Counted from the first letter of the stretch, positions 1-8,211 are shown. The stretch is DNA of 8,986 nt from an uncultured Odoribacter sp. (GCA_905193145.1 CAJJNP010000142.1:1-8986), one strand, 5' to 3'. Notes: a model not told the origin generated them from the sequence alone. Made by a program: numbers and translations.

Positions 1-399
1 TGATGAGATATTATCTGTTCGATAGCGATTTTGTAGAAACGAACGTAATTCCTTCCAAAACAGTTCAAACTAACCTATGTTTTCTTTAAAAATAGGTTCA
101 TGATAATCATAGTCAGAATATCCCACAGGGACAATAGTTTTTAAAAAAGCGTTTTTCCAATTTTTCTTCCATAATACTAATGGAAGAAAAATTTCATTTC
201 CGTCTACACACTTTCCCCAAACAAATATTGGAGTTAGTTCACGTAAAGGTAGATAAGTGTCGACCCATGCTTTTACCAATGATGGATGAAAAAATACGTG
301 AGCATTTGGAGAGGTATCCATGATTATATTCCATCTGTTTAGATGCGTTTTACTCCAAATTTCTTCCCAATTACTATATATGTTAAATGTCCATTTCAT
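1..399 (-). pseudogene. CelD/FemAB-like GNAT acyltransferase, interrupted by in-frame amber codon, partial at left edge
   Basis: Reading starts at ATG 397-399 and gives 109 residues before a TAG at 70-72. The same frame then stays open for 23 codons to the window edge, continuing FELFWKELRSF..., which reads like the natural continuation of the protein. Visible features are FFHPS (36-40), a conserved-looking W45, PIFVWGK (57-63), FLPLVLW (71-77) and a YSDYDYHEPIF block (94-104). These resemble the N-terminal half of CelD/FemAB-like acetyltransferases (GNAT fold, about 300-350 aa) found in Bacteroides polysaccharide loci. Family members are thought to transfer acyl groups to sugar amines or similar acceptors; that role is inferred here. 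The start overlaps the stop of the PIG-L gene by 4 bp (ATGA), so the two are probably translationally coupled. One base change (for example CAG or TGG to TAG) explains the break. A sequencing error or a short true protein cannot be excluded. The catalytic C-terminal half lies outside the window. Confidence 0.68.
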
Positions 400-1121
400 C
401 TTATTTTAAAATATAGTTCTTTGTTCCAACGATTAGCATGAATAAAGATTTTTGGTAATGTTCCTGACCACGGTTTCCCACAAGGAGCCTTAGGATATAT
501 ATATTTATCGATAGCTTCTTTTTTCCTTAAATGCTCTTCTTTCGTCATGTTAAGCAGTTGTGCGTTTTTCCAATCTATTTTCCAGGTATTATAATACCAG
601 AACCAGACGCAGTATTCATAAAGCCGGATATCTGTCATTTCTTTAGTTATTCTTCTTATGATATTTCCGGCTTGTATATGATCGTTCCACCCTTCTCCTT
701 TGTGTGGAATGAAAATAGCATGGGGGTGGATATTTTTTATTAATCGGCTTAGCTTGTCCGTTTCTTGATGGTTATAGCTTATTTTGCCATCGGGGTAATC
801 GAGGAAAAATAGATTTTTTGTAGGTATACCCAATTTTCTGTTTATATTTATAGCCAATCCTCTTCTTGCGGTTATCAGTTCTTGGGAAGTAATTCCACAG
901 CATCCGTTATGTGACGCTTCTCCGCCGGTAAGAATGATGACGTATACGTCGTTTCCTTTGTTGAGAGAACGTTGTATCAATCCGGCACAACCTATCACTT
1001 CATCGTCCGGATGCGGAGCGATAATTAGTAAAGATTCTTTGGGTTCGATACTGCCGGCTCTGATATTGGCGATACCGTGCAGTGCATTTACTCTGAGTTT
1101 CCGTATAATATCCTTTATCAT
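396..1121 (-). CDS. PIG-L/LmbE family deacetylase
   Basis: A 241-aa protein of the PIG-L/LmbE zinc-dependent N-deacetylase family, whose members remove acetyl groups from GlcNAc-type sugars. The hallmark APHPDDE motif is at residues 35-41 (H37 and D40 are the expected metal ligand and catalytic acid/base region). A second ligand is probably H148 in WNDHIQAG. A Rossmann-like start (LLIIAPHPDD) and a strand ending in ILTGGE (63-68) fit the fold. No signal peptide is seen, so it is probably cytoplasmic and acts on a nucleotide-linked or lipid-linked sugar. It overlaps the upstream glycosyltransferase by 4 bp (ATGA at 1118-1121) and overlaps the downstream acyltransferase gene in the same way. 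This suggests a translationally coupled trio that installs a sugar, de-acetylates it and re-acylates it. That order is inference. The family assignment is firm; the substrate is unknown. Confidence 0.9.
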   Translation of the reverse strand: MIKDIIRKLRVNALHGIANIRAGSIEPKESLLIIAPHPDDEVIGCAGLIQRSLNKGNDVYVIILTGGEASHNGCCGITSQELITARRGLAININRKLGIPTKNLFFLDYPDGKISYNHQETDKLSRLIKNIHPHAIFIPHKGEGWNDHIQAGNIIRRITKEMTDIRLYEYCVWFWYYNTWKIDWKNAQLLNMTKEEHLRKKEAIDKYIYPKAPCGKPWSGTLPKIFIHANRWNKELYFKIR

Positions 1122-2350
1122 CTGGCATTCAGTAAGTTTTTGTAAATGTTCACTACATATTCAGGTGATAACCGGCTATATAATTGCCGTGTACTGTATT
1201 TTTCATTCAGTGTATTCTCTTGCCAGGCTTTATATAAAGTTAAGATACCTTTTTTGATGTCTTTATGATTTTCATTGTTGACGGCTATTCCTCCTCCCTG
1301 TAGGGTCAACGTTGAATTTGCAAAACCATTAACCGGTGAAATGGCTAATATCGGTCGGTTGAGCTGGGCATAATCTGTAAATTTACTGGCAAAGAATATT
1401 CCTTTTTTAAGAACCGCTTCCAATAACACTAATACATCATATTCCTGCATCTTCTGCATTGCTGTCATATATGGGTAGCTACCTACAAAGCAAACATGAT
1501 CTTTCAGATCGTATTTTTCGATTAATAGTTTTGTATGTTCATTTATATATCCCATAATGTCCAATTGTATCGACCTATATCCTTCGTCTATGAGTTCTCT
1601 TATTGCTTTAAAGGTCAATTCCGGATTCCTTTCGGAAGACAAATTACCGGAATGGCACATATACATTTTATCTCTTTTTTCAGAAGGGCGGACTGATAAA
1701 AACGATTCCGGCAGACCGATATGCGGAATGACTGCTGTCTGTTTGTCTTTCAGAAAAGAGAAATTTGCTTCAAAATGCTCTAATAACGTTTGGGATGGAA
1801 AGGTATTGACATCTGCTTTTTTTAGGCATGTCACGGTGTATCTATGAGCTATATTATGCTCTCCGGATGACAGATGGTGCGTGTATGGCTCCGGCCAGAT
1901 AGTCGTTGCCGGATCGTTCCAGTTAGCTATCCATCGGATACCTGTCTTTTGCTTAATTTTGTATCCGATGATATGGGGAATATCGCTTGGAGAACGTGTT
2001 ATGATTACATCATAAGGATTTTTTTTGTGCAGTTCCAAGGCTTTTTGGTAGGCTCTGCGGGCCCAACGTATGCCGTTCATTGGAAATCCTCCCATTAATA
2101 AACTCGAATAGCATAAATCTGCCATTCTGTTTATCTTATTACCTGCCGGATAGCTGATTTCATACGTATGTTTCTTAAGCGGCAGCCAAGGTTCTTGCCA
2201 TTCCGAACAATAAGTAGGTCCTTCGTCTATCCGGGATATGACATCCACTTCCCACCCTTTTTCTTGTAATGCATATACAAGTTTGCCATTACATAAATTC
2301 TCAGAAAATGTGTATGGCAAATATCCGGGAGCGATAAATAAGATTCTCAT
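1118..2350 (-). CDS. glycosyltransferase, GT4-like (GT-B fold)
   Basis: A 410-aa cytoplasmic glycosyltransferase of GT-B type. The N-terminal domain starts MRILFIAPGYLP with the polar stretch ENLCNGKLVYALQEKGWEV (17-35), typical of GT4 acceptor-side domains. The C-terminal donor-binding half begins near residue 230 with HSGNLSSERNPELTFKAI (233-250), the usual start of the second Rossmann domain. It continues with LDIMGYI (263-269) and a SKFTDYAQLNRPILAI block (322-337), matching the K..-Y...G.P.. region of GT4 enzymes. The classical EX7E motif is not obvious, so donor and linkage cannot be predicted. Length fits the family. One base separates its start from the wecB stop, and its stop overlaps the PIG-L start. 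It may use the ManNAc-type donor made by WecB, or supply the sugar that PIG-L acts on, but that is context only. Confidence 0.88.
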   Translation of the reverse strand: MRILFIAPGYLPYTFSENLCNGKLVYALQEKGWEVDVISRIDEGPTYCSEWQEPWLPLKKHTYEISYPAGNKINRMADLCYSSLLMGGFPMNGIRWARRAYQKALELHKKNPYDVIITRSPSDIPHIIGYKIKQKTGIRWIANWNDPATTIWPEPYTHHLSSGEHNIAHRYTVTCLKKADVNTFPSQTLLEHFEANFSFLKDKQTAVIPHIGLPESFLSVRPSEKRDKMYMCHSGNLSSERNPELTFKAIRELIDEGYRSIQLDIMGYINEHTKLLIEKYDLKDHVCFVGSYPYMTAMQKMQEYDVLVLLEAVLKKGIFFASKFTDYAQLNRPILAISPVNGFANSTLTLQGGGIAVNNENHKDIKKGILTLYKAWQENTLNEKYSTRQLYSRLSPEYVVNIYKNLLNAR

Positions 2351-2351
2351 T

Positions 2352-3497
2352 TTATGATAAGTGATTTACAATTCTTTCACAAGCCATTCCGTCTCCGTAA
2401 GGATTGGTGGCTTTACTCATTTTTTCATAGTAAGCCTTGTCGTCTAACAAACGGCTCACCTCACTGATGATTTTATTACGGTCGGTACCTACTAACTTTA
2501 CCGTACCCGCATCCACGGCTTCCGGCCGTTCGGTGGTATCACGCATTACCAACACCGGTTTTCCCAATCCGGGAGCTTCTTCCTGTATCCCGCCGCTATC
2601 GGTCAGTACCAATGTACTTTTCTCCATGAGATAGACGAATGGCAGATATTCCAATGGTTCAATGAAAAACATGTTCTTCTGTTGTTTCTCTCCGAATACC
2701 TCATGGATTGGTTTTCTTACATTCGGATTTAGATGCATGGGGTATACAAAGTCCACATCCGGATATTTCTCTGTCAGTGTTTTGATTCCGGTACACATAT
2801 TGATAAATCCTTCTCCGAAGTTTTCCCGGCGATGGCCGGTGATCAGCACCAAACGTCTGGCGTTATTAAGACGGTCAACATCGTACCCGGAGCTTTTTAA
2901 AGAATTATTCAAGGTGGTTTCTAATGCCGGGTCATCCTTGATTTTTCTTACCACTGCATAAAGGGCATCGATAACTGTATTACCTGTCACCAAAATTTGT
3001 TTTTCCTCGATTCCTTCATTCAGCAGATTCTGTTTGCTTAACGGTGTAGGAGAAAAGTGACAGGTTGCTATTCTTCCGGTTATTTGCCGGTTCATTTCTT
3101 CCGGCCATGGGCTGTAAATATTGTGTGTCCGTAATCCTGCTTCCACATGTCCTACCGGTATCTGTTGATAGAATGCTGCCAAGGCTGCTGCCGTGGAGGT
3201 CGTGGTATCGCCGTGTACTAATACAATGTCCGGTTGTGTCTTTTTCAATACATCCCGCATGCCTACAAGTACTTTGGCTGTTACGTCATATAGGTCTTGG
3301 CCTTGTTTCATAATGTTCAAGTCATGGTCGGGGACGATGTCGAATAGATGTAAGACTTGATCGAGCATCTCTCTGTGCTGGCCGGTTACGCATACAATTG
3401 TTTTAAATACATCTTTGTGTTTTTGGAACTCTTTTACCAAAGGAGCCATTTTTATAGCTTCCGGACGAGTGCCGAAAACGAGCATGATCGTTTTCAT
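2352..3497 (-). CDS. wecB: UDP-N-acetylglucosamine 2-epimerase (non-hydrolysing)
   Basis: A 381-aa, full-length non-hydrolysing UDP-GlcNAc 2-epimerase, converting UDP-GlcNAc to UDP-ManNAc in the cytoplasm. Motifs in order: FGTRPEAIKMAPL (8-20), GQHREML (39-45), VHGDTTT (94-100), HVEAGLRT (117-124), PWPEEMNRQ (130-138), GHRRENFGEG (221-230), DSGGIQEEAP (300-309). From alignment by eye to the E. coli enzyme, D97, E119, E133 and H222 take the places of catalytic D95, E117, E131 and H213. No catalytic residue is missing. The gene is clearly more GC-rich than its upstream neighbour (one 60-base line, 2521-2580, holds 34 G+C), suggesting a conserved host-like cassette inside a divergent locus. The 24-bp gap before its start has no strong Shine-Dalgarno sequence. 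A UDP-ManNAc dehydrogenase is not in the window, so the product may be ManNAc itself or be oxidised by a gene elsewhere. Confidence 0.97.
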   Translation of the reverse strand: MKTIMLVFGTRPEAIKMAPLVKEFQKHKDVFKTIVCVTGQHREMLDQVLHLFDIVPDHDLNIMKQGQDLYDVTAKVLVGMRDVLKKTQPDIVLVHGDTTTSTAAALAAFYQQIPVGHVEAGLRTHNIYSPWPEEMNRQITGRIATCHFSPTPLSKQNLLNEGIEEKQILVTGNTVIDALYAVVRKIKDDPALETTLNNSLKSSGYDVDRLNNARRLVLITGHRRENFGEGFINMCTGIKTLTEKYPDVDFVYPMHLNPNVRKPIHEVFGEKQQKNMFFIEPLEYLPFVYLMEKSTLVLTDSGGIQEEAPGLGKPVLVMRDTTERPEAVDAGTVKLVGTDRNKIISEVSRLLDDKAYYEKMSKATNPYGDGMACERIVNHLS

Positions 3498-3521
3498 TGT
3501 TATATATATTATGTTTTTACT

Positions 3522-4532
3522 TTATCCAATTAAGAATTTGCCGATTTTTGTTTTTAAAATTAATCTTGTTAAGATATAGGATACAAATAGAGATGTTAGA
3601 AAAAAGAAAAATGGAAATAAATAGATATTTTCTGCTGCCCATTTTTCTAACGGTAATAACTTTTGAACTGTTTTTGAAATAAGATAAAGTTGTATCCAAT
3701 TATGAAATATGTAAATACCATAACTGTAATTGCTAAAAGATAAAATAGGATTTATAAATTTGTGTTTATTCCAGTCAACGAGTTCAGTTATGTACCATAA
3801 GGCTATAATAATGGAAGTTTGAGACAATTCGCTATACCAATGGATATTTCCATATTCTGTTGGGTGTATTATAGTTATTGAAAAATAGATGATAAATAAT
3901 AAATATATTATTTTGTAACGAGTGATGATGTTAATTATCAATTCTTTGTAATGGTAAATTACCCATCCTAAATAAAACCAGCAATACCAAAGGGATAAAT
4001 TGTGTAATCCTAATATTCTAGGTAGAAATTTATCTAATAATGCTATTCCAAAGCAAACAAAAAGAATCACTAATTTCCATTTGGCTTTTGTGAAGAAAGA
4101 GCATTTATGGAGTAAGTAAGTTAATAAGAAACACCAAAATATCATTGGCAAAAACCACAGATGCCAATATCCACCGTTTAATAATTCTAATGGATGAAAA
4201 TTATTTGTACTCGCCATCATTATTATGCCAAAAAGAAAATATGGAAGTAGAATTCTTTTAGTTTTATTTTTAATCAGATATCCAAAAGTTGGATATTTGT
4301 TTTTGGCAATAAGAAAGGCAAATAAGTAACCAGATACAAATACAAACATAGGCATTGCTATGTTGATAAAATAAAATTGGTTGATTGTGAAATAAGTGGA
4401 ATGGTATATTTCTTTTAGTTTTGGGAAGTGGTTTGCATACATCATGCCATAGGCATGAAAGGCTACAACTAATGTAATAGAGAATGCACGTATAATAGCA
4501 ATACTTTGTAATTTCTCTTTTTTTTGTGCCAT
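3522..4532 (-). CDS. acyltransferase-3 family membrane protein (O-acetyltransferase-like)
   Basis: A 336-aa polytopic membrane protein of the acyltransferase-3 (OafA/WecH/NodX-like) family, which transfers acetyl or other acyl groups to surface sugars. The N-terminal signature IAIIRAFSITLVVAFHAYG (11-29) holds R15 and H26, the conserved arginine and putative catalytic histidine. FVFVSGYLFAF (63-73), the basic KNKTKRILLPYF (88-99), WHLWFLP (123-129) and GIYIFHNW (272-279) follow in the order expected. About ten hydrophobic segments can be drawn, near 13-30, 52-76, 94-108, 122-141, 152-170, 178-195, 205-222, 238-252, 268-290 and 303-325. There is no C-terminal SGNH domain. The gene is very AT-rich (12 G+C in the 60 bases 3901-3960). 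It sits 5 bp after the pyruvyl-transferase-like gene. It probably O-acetylates the lipid-linked repeat unit or a component of it; acyl donor and acceptor are unknown. Confidence 0.92.
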   Translation of the reverse strand: MAQKKEKLQSIAIIRAFSITLVVAFHAYGMMYANHFPKLKEIYHSTYFTINQFYFINIAMPMFVFVSGYLFAFLIAKNKYPTFGYLIKNKTKRILLPYFLFGIIMMASTNNFHPLELLNGGYWHLWFLPMIFWCFLLTYLLHKCSFFTKAKWKLVILFVCFGIALLDKFLPRILGLHNLSLWYCWFYLGWVIYHYKELIINIITRYKIIYLLFIIYFSITIIHPTEYGNIHWYSELSQTSIIIALWYITELVDWNKHKFINPILSFSNYSYGIYIFHNWIQLYLISKTVQKLLPLEKWAAENIYLFPFFFFLTSLFVSYILTRLILKTKIGKFLIG

Positions 4533-4537
4533 AAATA

Positions 4538-5779
4538 TTAATTCAAAATGTTTTGAAATGTATTTTGCAATAGTATTGATATAGATTTGGATTTTTGAAA
4601 TGTATTTTCTCCTATCGTATCAAGTTCTTTTTCAATACGATTAAATGTGTTTTCGAGTATCTTTGAGGTCAGCTCATCATCTTTTATCCCGTACTGTTCG
4701 ATATTAAATTGTTTCATAAATTCGATGGTTTTCGGATGATAGGCGATGCCGATAAGTGGAGTTCCACTTGTTAATGCAAAGATTGTGGAATGTGTTTTGT
4801 GACCGATAAATATTCTGCATTTGGCAACCTCTTGTAAATGTTCATGTGTAGGCATGTCCTTGTCTATATAAGTACATTCACATTCGTTTGGTTGTTTTAC
4901 CCGGTTTAAGATTTCTTTTATAAGTACACGGTCATCCGGAAGAGTCCCTTTTAATTCCATAGGGAAAAATACGACTTTATAACCTTTTGATACTGCAAAA
5001 TCACAGAATGAAGAAAAGGTTTTTATATATCTTTCATGTTTTTCCGGACTACGCTGTTGGGTACTGTATATGGCTATTCCTATTTTCTTTTCTCTTTTTG
5101 AGGGTTGTGTATGGAAAGGGAAAAGTGAGTTTAAGGAAATTACAGTTTCATAGGTCCCTTTTATAAGAGACGGAGAAATTCCTAAATCAATTAGGCTTTG
5201 TTTTGATTGCTCTTCTCTCGGATATAAAACACTACAATTTGATAAGAGTCTTTGAGTCAACTTTTTATTCCGGGGATTATGAAAGTCAAATGGACCAAAG
5301 GATTGAGAAAAGCAGATTGTCTTTTTCTTCATACTCATTACGGCCATGGCATCGAAGTTGATGGAAGAAACTAAATCTTTAGACAAGATAGTTGTAAAGT
5401 GGTGGCCTCCGACACTTATTACCAGATCGGCTCTACGCGCTTTTTCAAAAAAAGACGGGTTGATTAAGAATCGGTTTACTAATGAAGAACAATGAGAAAG
5501 ATAACTTTCACGCATGATCGTAAAAGTGTATTTTTTGATTTTATTGATAATGTTCCAATATTTTTTGTTGCGGGGGATTCTTGTATAATCCCAAGCCGAG
5601 GGGATAAATTCGATTTGCTGTTCTTGATAATAAGAGTATCCTTCCCATAATTCTGGTGACGAAGTTGAAACAGAGATATGAATAGAGGGGGCTATCGATC
5701 TGATGATAGAACAAGTTGCGTACAAAACTGCCCTGTCTCCTTTATTACCGGCATATTGATGGATTAGTAAAATATTCAT
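4538..5779 (-). CDS. polysaccharide pyruvyl transferase family protein (CsaB/WcaK-like)
   Basis: A 413-aa protein of the polysaccharide pyruvyl transferase family. Characterised members put a pyruvate ketal on a sugar from phosphoenolpyruvate. Family features: N-terminal NKGDRAVL (12-19, like the usual N-x-GD-x-A), DLVISVGGHHF (118-128), FSQSFGPF (157-164), YPREEQS (186-192), and the C-terminal FIGHKTHSTIFALTSGTPL (324-342) followed by YHPKT (347-351). In classical members the C-terminal motif contains R-L-H; here it reads K328-T329-H330, with a second H327. This may mark a divergent subfamily rather than a proven pyruvyl transferase. No signal peptide or membrane segment is seen, so it is cytoplasmic. 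It lies 2 bp after a nitroreductase-family gene, a recurring partner in polysaccharide loci. The frequent third partner (F420 hydrogenase/dehydrogenase beta-like) is absent. The family call is secure; the exact reaction is not. Confidence 0.88.
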   Translation of the reverse strand: MNILLIHQYAGNKGDRAVLYATCSIIRSIAPSIHISVSTSSPELWEGYSYYQEQQIEFIPSAWDYTRIPRNKKYWNIINKIKKYTFTIMRESYLSHCSSLVNRFLINPSFFEKARRADLVISVGGHHFTTILSKDLVSSINFDAMAVMSMKKKTICFSQSFGPFDFHNPRNKKLTQRLLSNCSVLYPREEQSKQSLIDLGISPSLIKGTYETVISLNSLFPFHTQPSKREKKIGIAIYSTQQRSPEKHERYIKTFSSFCDFAVSKGYKVVFFPMELKGTLPDDRVLIKEILNRVKQPNECECTYIDKDMPTHEHLQEVAKCRIFIGHKTHSTIFALTSGTPLIGIAYHPKTIEFMKQFNIEQYGIKDDELTSKILENTFNRIEKELDTIGENTFQKSKSISILLQNTFQNILN

Positions 5780-5781
5780 TT

Positions 5782-6699
5782 TTAATATTTTCTTTGTGGT
5801 GGTAAATAATTATGTGACGCATATCCCATTACAGCACAAAATATGATGATGAATTCTTGAGGAATGTCTAATAACATCCTTAATCGAGCCTCTTCTTCTT
5901 TGTCTTTTTGAGCCCACGAAAGAATTGTACCTGTAATGCCCAATGTTTGTGCTGCGAGGAATACATTTTGTGCTCCTAAGCTGGTGTCTATGGCTGGCAA
6001 ATAAACTTCACTGGGCCATACGTATCCACGGGAATCTGCAGCAAATACCCAAAAGGAGGGAATGAATGTACTGAATCCGGTTCCTCCTTTACAGCATTTG
6101 AGGCATTCATTTGCTTTTGAGGGAGTATTGGTTATGAATAGTCGGATCGGTTGTTTGTTGCAACTGTTCGCTGCCCAGTTTACAAGTCCTGATAATTGGT
6201 TTATGATTTCATCGGATAAATTTATTTCGCGGAAAAATCTGTTTGAACGTCGTTGCTTTATTAATTCGGACAATTGTTCATAACAGATTGGCGGTGCTTC
6301 TGTTTTCCCTTGTAAGGGTAAGAATGACTGAGGAGAAGTTTGTAGTTGTTCGTAAATTTCTACTTTACTTTGCGCCCATTCAACTGTAGGATCAGATGCG
6401 AAAGGCGTATGTCTTATTTTTTCTATTTTTTCTTTCAGTAATTTATAGTATAATTTACTATGTCCTGGTTCTATATCGCGTCTGTGTAGTCCTTTATCTA
6501 TAATATGCGCATATTTACGCATGAGTAACATGTCTTTTTCGTGGCTGTCTTTGAGTGAATAGTCTAAATATTTTTCTGTATCCTCAATAATTGTTTTATA
6601 GTAAGAGGGTACGATAATTCCTCCATTTGCAATGATTTTATAATGTTTGAGAGGAAGGATGCGTTTTAGGAATATTCCTATTGTTTTTTTAAGAGACAT
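5782..6699 (-). CDS. nitroreductase family protein of polysaccharide locus
   Basis: A 305-aa protein with a C-terminal nitroreductase (FMN-binding) domain, about residues 140-295. The flavin-site motifs are QRRSNRFF (149-156), ANSCNKQPIR (177-186), a GAQNVFLAAQTLGITG helix (242-257) and MGYA (291-294). The C-terminus PPQRKY matches the basic tail often seen in this family. The N-terminal part (1-140) is not nitroreductase core; it holds the stretch RKYAHIIDKGLHRRD (61-75), which resembles the H-x-(I/L)-(E/D)-K-G-L stretch I associate with nitroreductase proteins of polysaccharide clusters. The substrate is unknown. A redox change on a sugar or a pyruvyl-like substituent is a guess drawn from its pairing with the pyruvyl-transferase-family gene 2 bp downstream. 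Its start lies inside the flippase gene (22-bp overlap, different frame). The upstream sequence is A-rich with no Shine-Dalgarno sequence. Family call is good; biochemical role is open. Confidence 0.87.
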   Translation of the reverse strand: MSLKKTIGIFLKRILPLKHYKIIANGGIIVPSYYKTIIEDTEKYLDYSLKDSHEKDMLLMRKYAHIIDKGLHRRDIEPGHSKLYYKLLKEKIEKIRHTPFASDPTVEWAQSKVEIYEQLQTSPQSFLPLQGKTEAPPICYEQLSELIKQRRSNRFFREINLSDEIINQLSGLVNWAANSCNKQPIRLFITNTPSKANECLKCCKGGTGFSTFIPSFWVFAADSRGYVWPSEVYLPAIDTSLGAQNVFLAAQTLGITGTILSWAQKDKEEEARLRMLLDIPQEFIIIFCAVMGYASHNYLPPQRKY

Positions 6700-8207
6700 T
6701 TTTCTTTTAATTTAATAATGAACGGATAACATATTTCACGGATGAAATCTTTGTCTATTAGTCGGATAGTGATGACGGTTATTATAAGATTAAGAATGAA
6801 TACAATACATCCTGTTATCAGGAATGATATGAAATCGGGGATGGACAGATAAATGTTATTTTTTAAGTAATATATGATTGTAAAACATCCTATAGACACT
6901 AAATAGGGGAACAAGAATATTTTATATGCAATGATGTTTTTGTTTTTAATATACTTTTTCCATATACATCCTATAACAAAGACGCCTATTAATGAGGATA
7001 ATAGATAACTATATCCAACTCCATTGACTCCCAATGTTGGAATTAGCAATAAATCGCATAGTAAAATAACGAATGAACTGGCTATAGTGATATACATTAC
7101 ATATTGAGGTACTCCCAGTCCTTTAAGTAATGAATCATAAGGTAAAAAAGCTCCTCTAACGATATAACTGAAAGCAAGTATGGTTGCTATGAAACCGGAT
7201 TTTTCCGCCAAATCGGTTGATATCCAAATTGCTAAAAAATCTTTAATCATTATAGCCATGGGAACAAAAATTACGATTGACAGATAAAGTGATAATTGGG
7301 TTGATTTTATATATATAGATTTTATGACCGTTGTATTCTTTTCTGCGGCAAACTTGGGGAATAATACACTAAAACCAGAAGATATTGTACTATTCACCTT
7401 CCCAATAACTTGCATCGGAATACTGAAGTAGCTTACGGCTTGTGGACCGATGAATATTGAAAGTAAAATATTGTCACAGTATTGCCACACGAGTCCCACT
7501 ATCTGGCTTAAGAAAGAAAAGATGCCATAACTGAAAATTTCTTTATAATCTTTTTGAGATGGTATGCGGTAAAGCATCAGAAATGGTAATAACTTTTTGG
7601 AGATGATTATTACAGAAAACAGTGATAATATACCAATGGATAGTTGAGCTATTACTAAACCTTTTAATCCGTACCCTAAAAAGATGACAAGGATATTGGC
7701 AATAAAACGTATACCGTTTTGACCGATTTGTATGTATGAGAAAATATCGTAACGTTGTAAAGCTTGTGGAACAGAAGTAAAACAACCGTAAATAAAATTT
7801 ATAAAGAATAGTAAAAGCGTGAGCCTGATTAATAAACTACCTTCTGATCCTAATTCCGATAAGTTCAATAATCGTATAATCATTTCGGGGATGAAAAAGA
7901 AGATGCTGGTTACTATGATTCCCAACAAACTGTATAACCATAGTGTAGCATTAAATACCCGGTTGACACCTTCATTATCATTTTTCGAATAGTAAAATGC
8001 CACATAACGTAAGGTCGCTTCTCCTAATCCTAAATTTATAATTGACAAAGCACCTCCGATTGTGCCTAAAATGATATATATACCATATTGAGCATCTCCT
8101 AATCCTTTGGTAATTATCGGAGTTAAAATAAATAATAAAAGGATATTTAGAACATTAGACAGTATATTCCAAAAAGCATTGTATTTTAATGATTTATTGG
8201 GTAACAT
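6678..8207 (-). CDS. wzx: Wzx-type polysaccharide flippase (MOP superfamily)
   Basis: A 509-aa integral membrane protein of the polysaccharide transporter branch of the MOP superfamily (Wzx/RfbX type). It would flip the undecaprenyl-diphosphate-linked repeat unit from the cytoplasmic to the periplasmic face of the inner membrane. The N-terminus KSLKYNAFWNILSNVLNILL is followed by FILTPIITKGLGDAQYGIY (26-44), a hallmark of the first two helices of these flippases, and NLGLGEATLRY (58-68). Twelve or more hydrophobic segments can be drawn, e.g. near 13-33, 43-60, 88-108, 125-145, 165-203, 225-247, 305-323, 338-355, 368-390, 395-415, 430-447 and 460-485. A basic tail (KLKEKCLLKKQ) ends the protein. 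The start ATG has one of the few good ribosome binding sites in the operon. Its last 22 bp overlap the nitroreductase gene. The substrate is set by the locus and cannot be read from sequence. Confidence 0.92.
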   Translation of the reverse strand: MLPNKSLKYNAFWNILSNVLNILLLFILTPIITKGLGDAQYGIYIILGTIGGALSIINLGLGEATLRYVAFYYSKNDNEGVNRVFNATLWLYSLLGIIVTSIFFFIPEMIIRLLNLSELGSEGSLLIRLTLLLFFINFIYGCFTSVPQALQRYDIFSYIQIGQNGIRFIANILVIFLGYGLKGLVIAQLSIGILSLFSVIIISKKLLPFLMLYRIPSQKDYKEIFSYGIFSFLSQIVGLVWQYCDNILLSIFIGPQAVSYFSIPMQVIGKVNSTISSGFSVLFPKFAAEKNTTVIKSIYIKSTQLSLYLSIVIFVPMAIMIKDFLAIWISTDLAEKSGFIATILAFSYIVRGAFLPYDSLLKGLGVPQYVMYITIASSFVILLCDLLLIPTLGVNGVGYSYLLSSLIGVFVIGCIWKKYIKNKNIIAYKIFLFPYLVSIGCFTIIYYLKNNIYLSIPDFISFLITGCIVFILNLIITVITIRLIDKDFIREICYPFIIKLKEKCLLKKQ

Positions 8208-8211
8208 GATA

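Noticed and set aside
934..1257. Plus-strand open frames opposite the deacetylase, glycosyltransferase and wecB genes
   Set aside because: They are antisense to genes with strong motif support and show no domain, signal peptide or ribosome binding site of their own.
3497..3699. Short open frames on both strands around the end of the acyltransferase gene
   Set aside because: They overlap the well-supported membrane acyltransferase gene almost entirely, have low-complexity translations and match no family.
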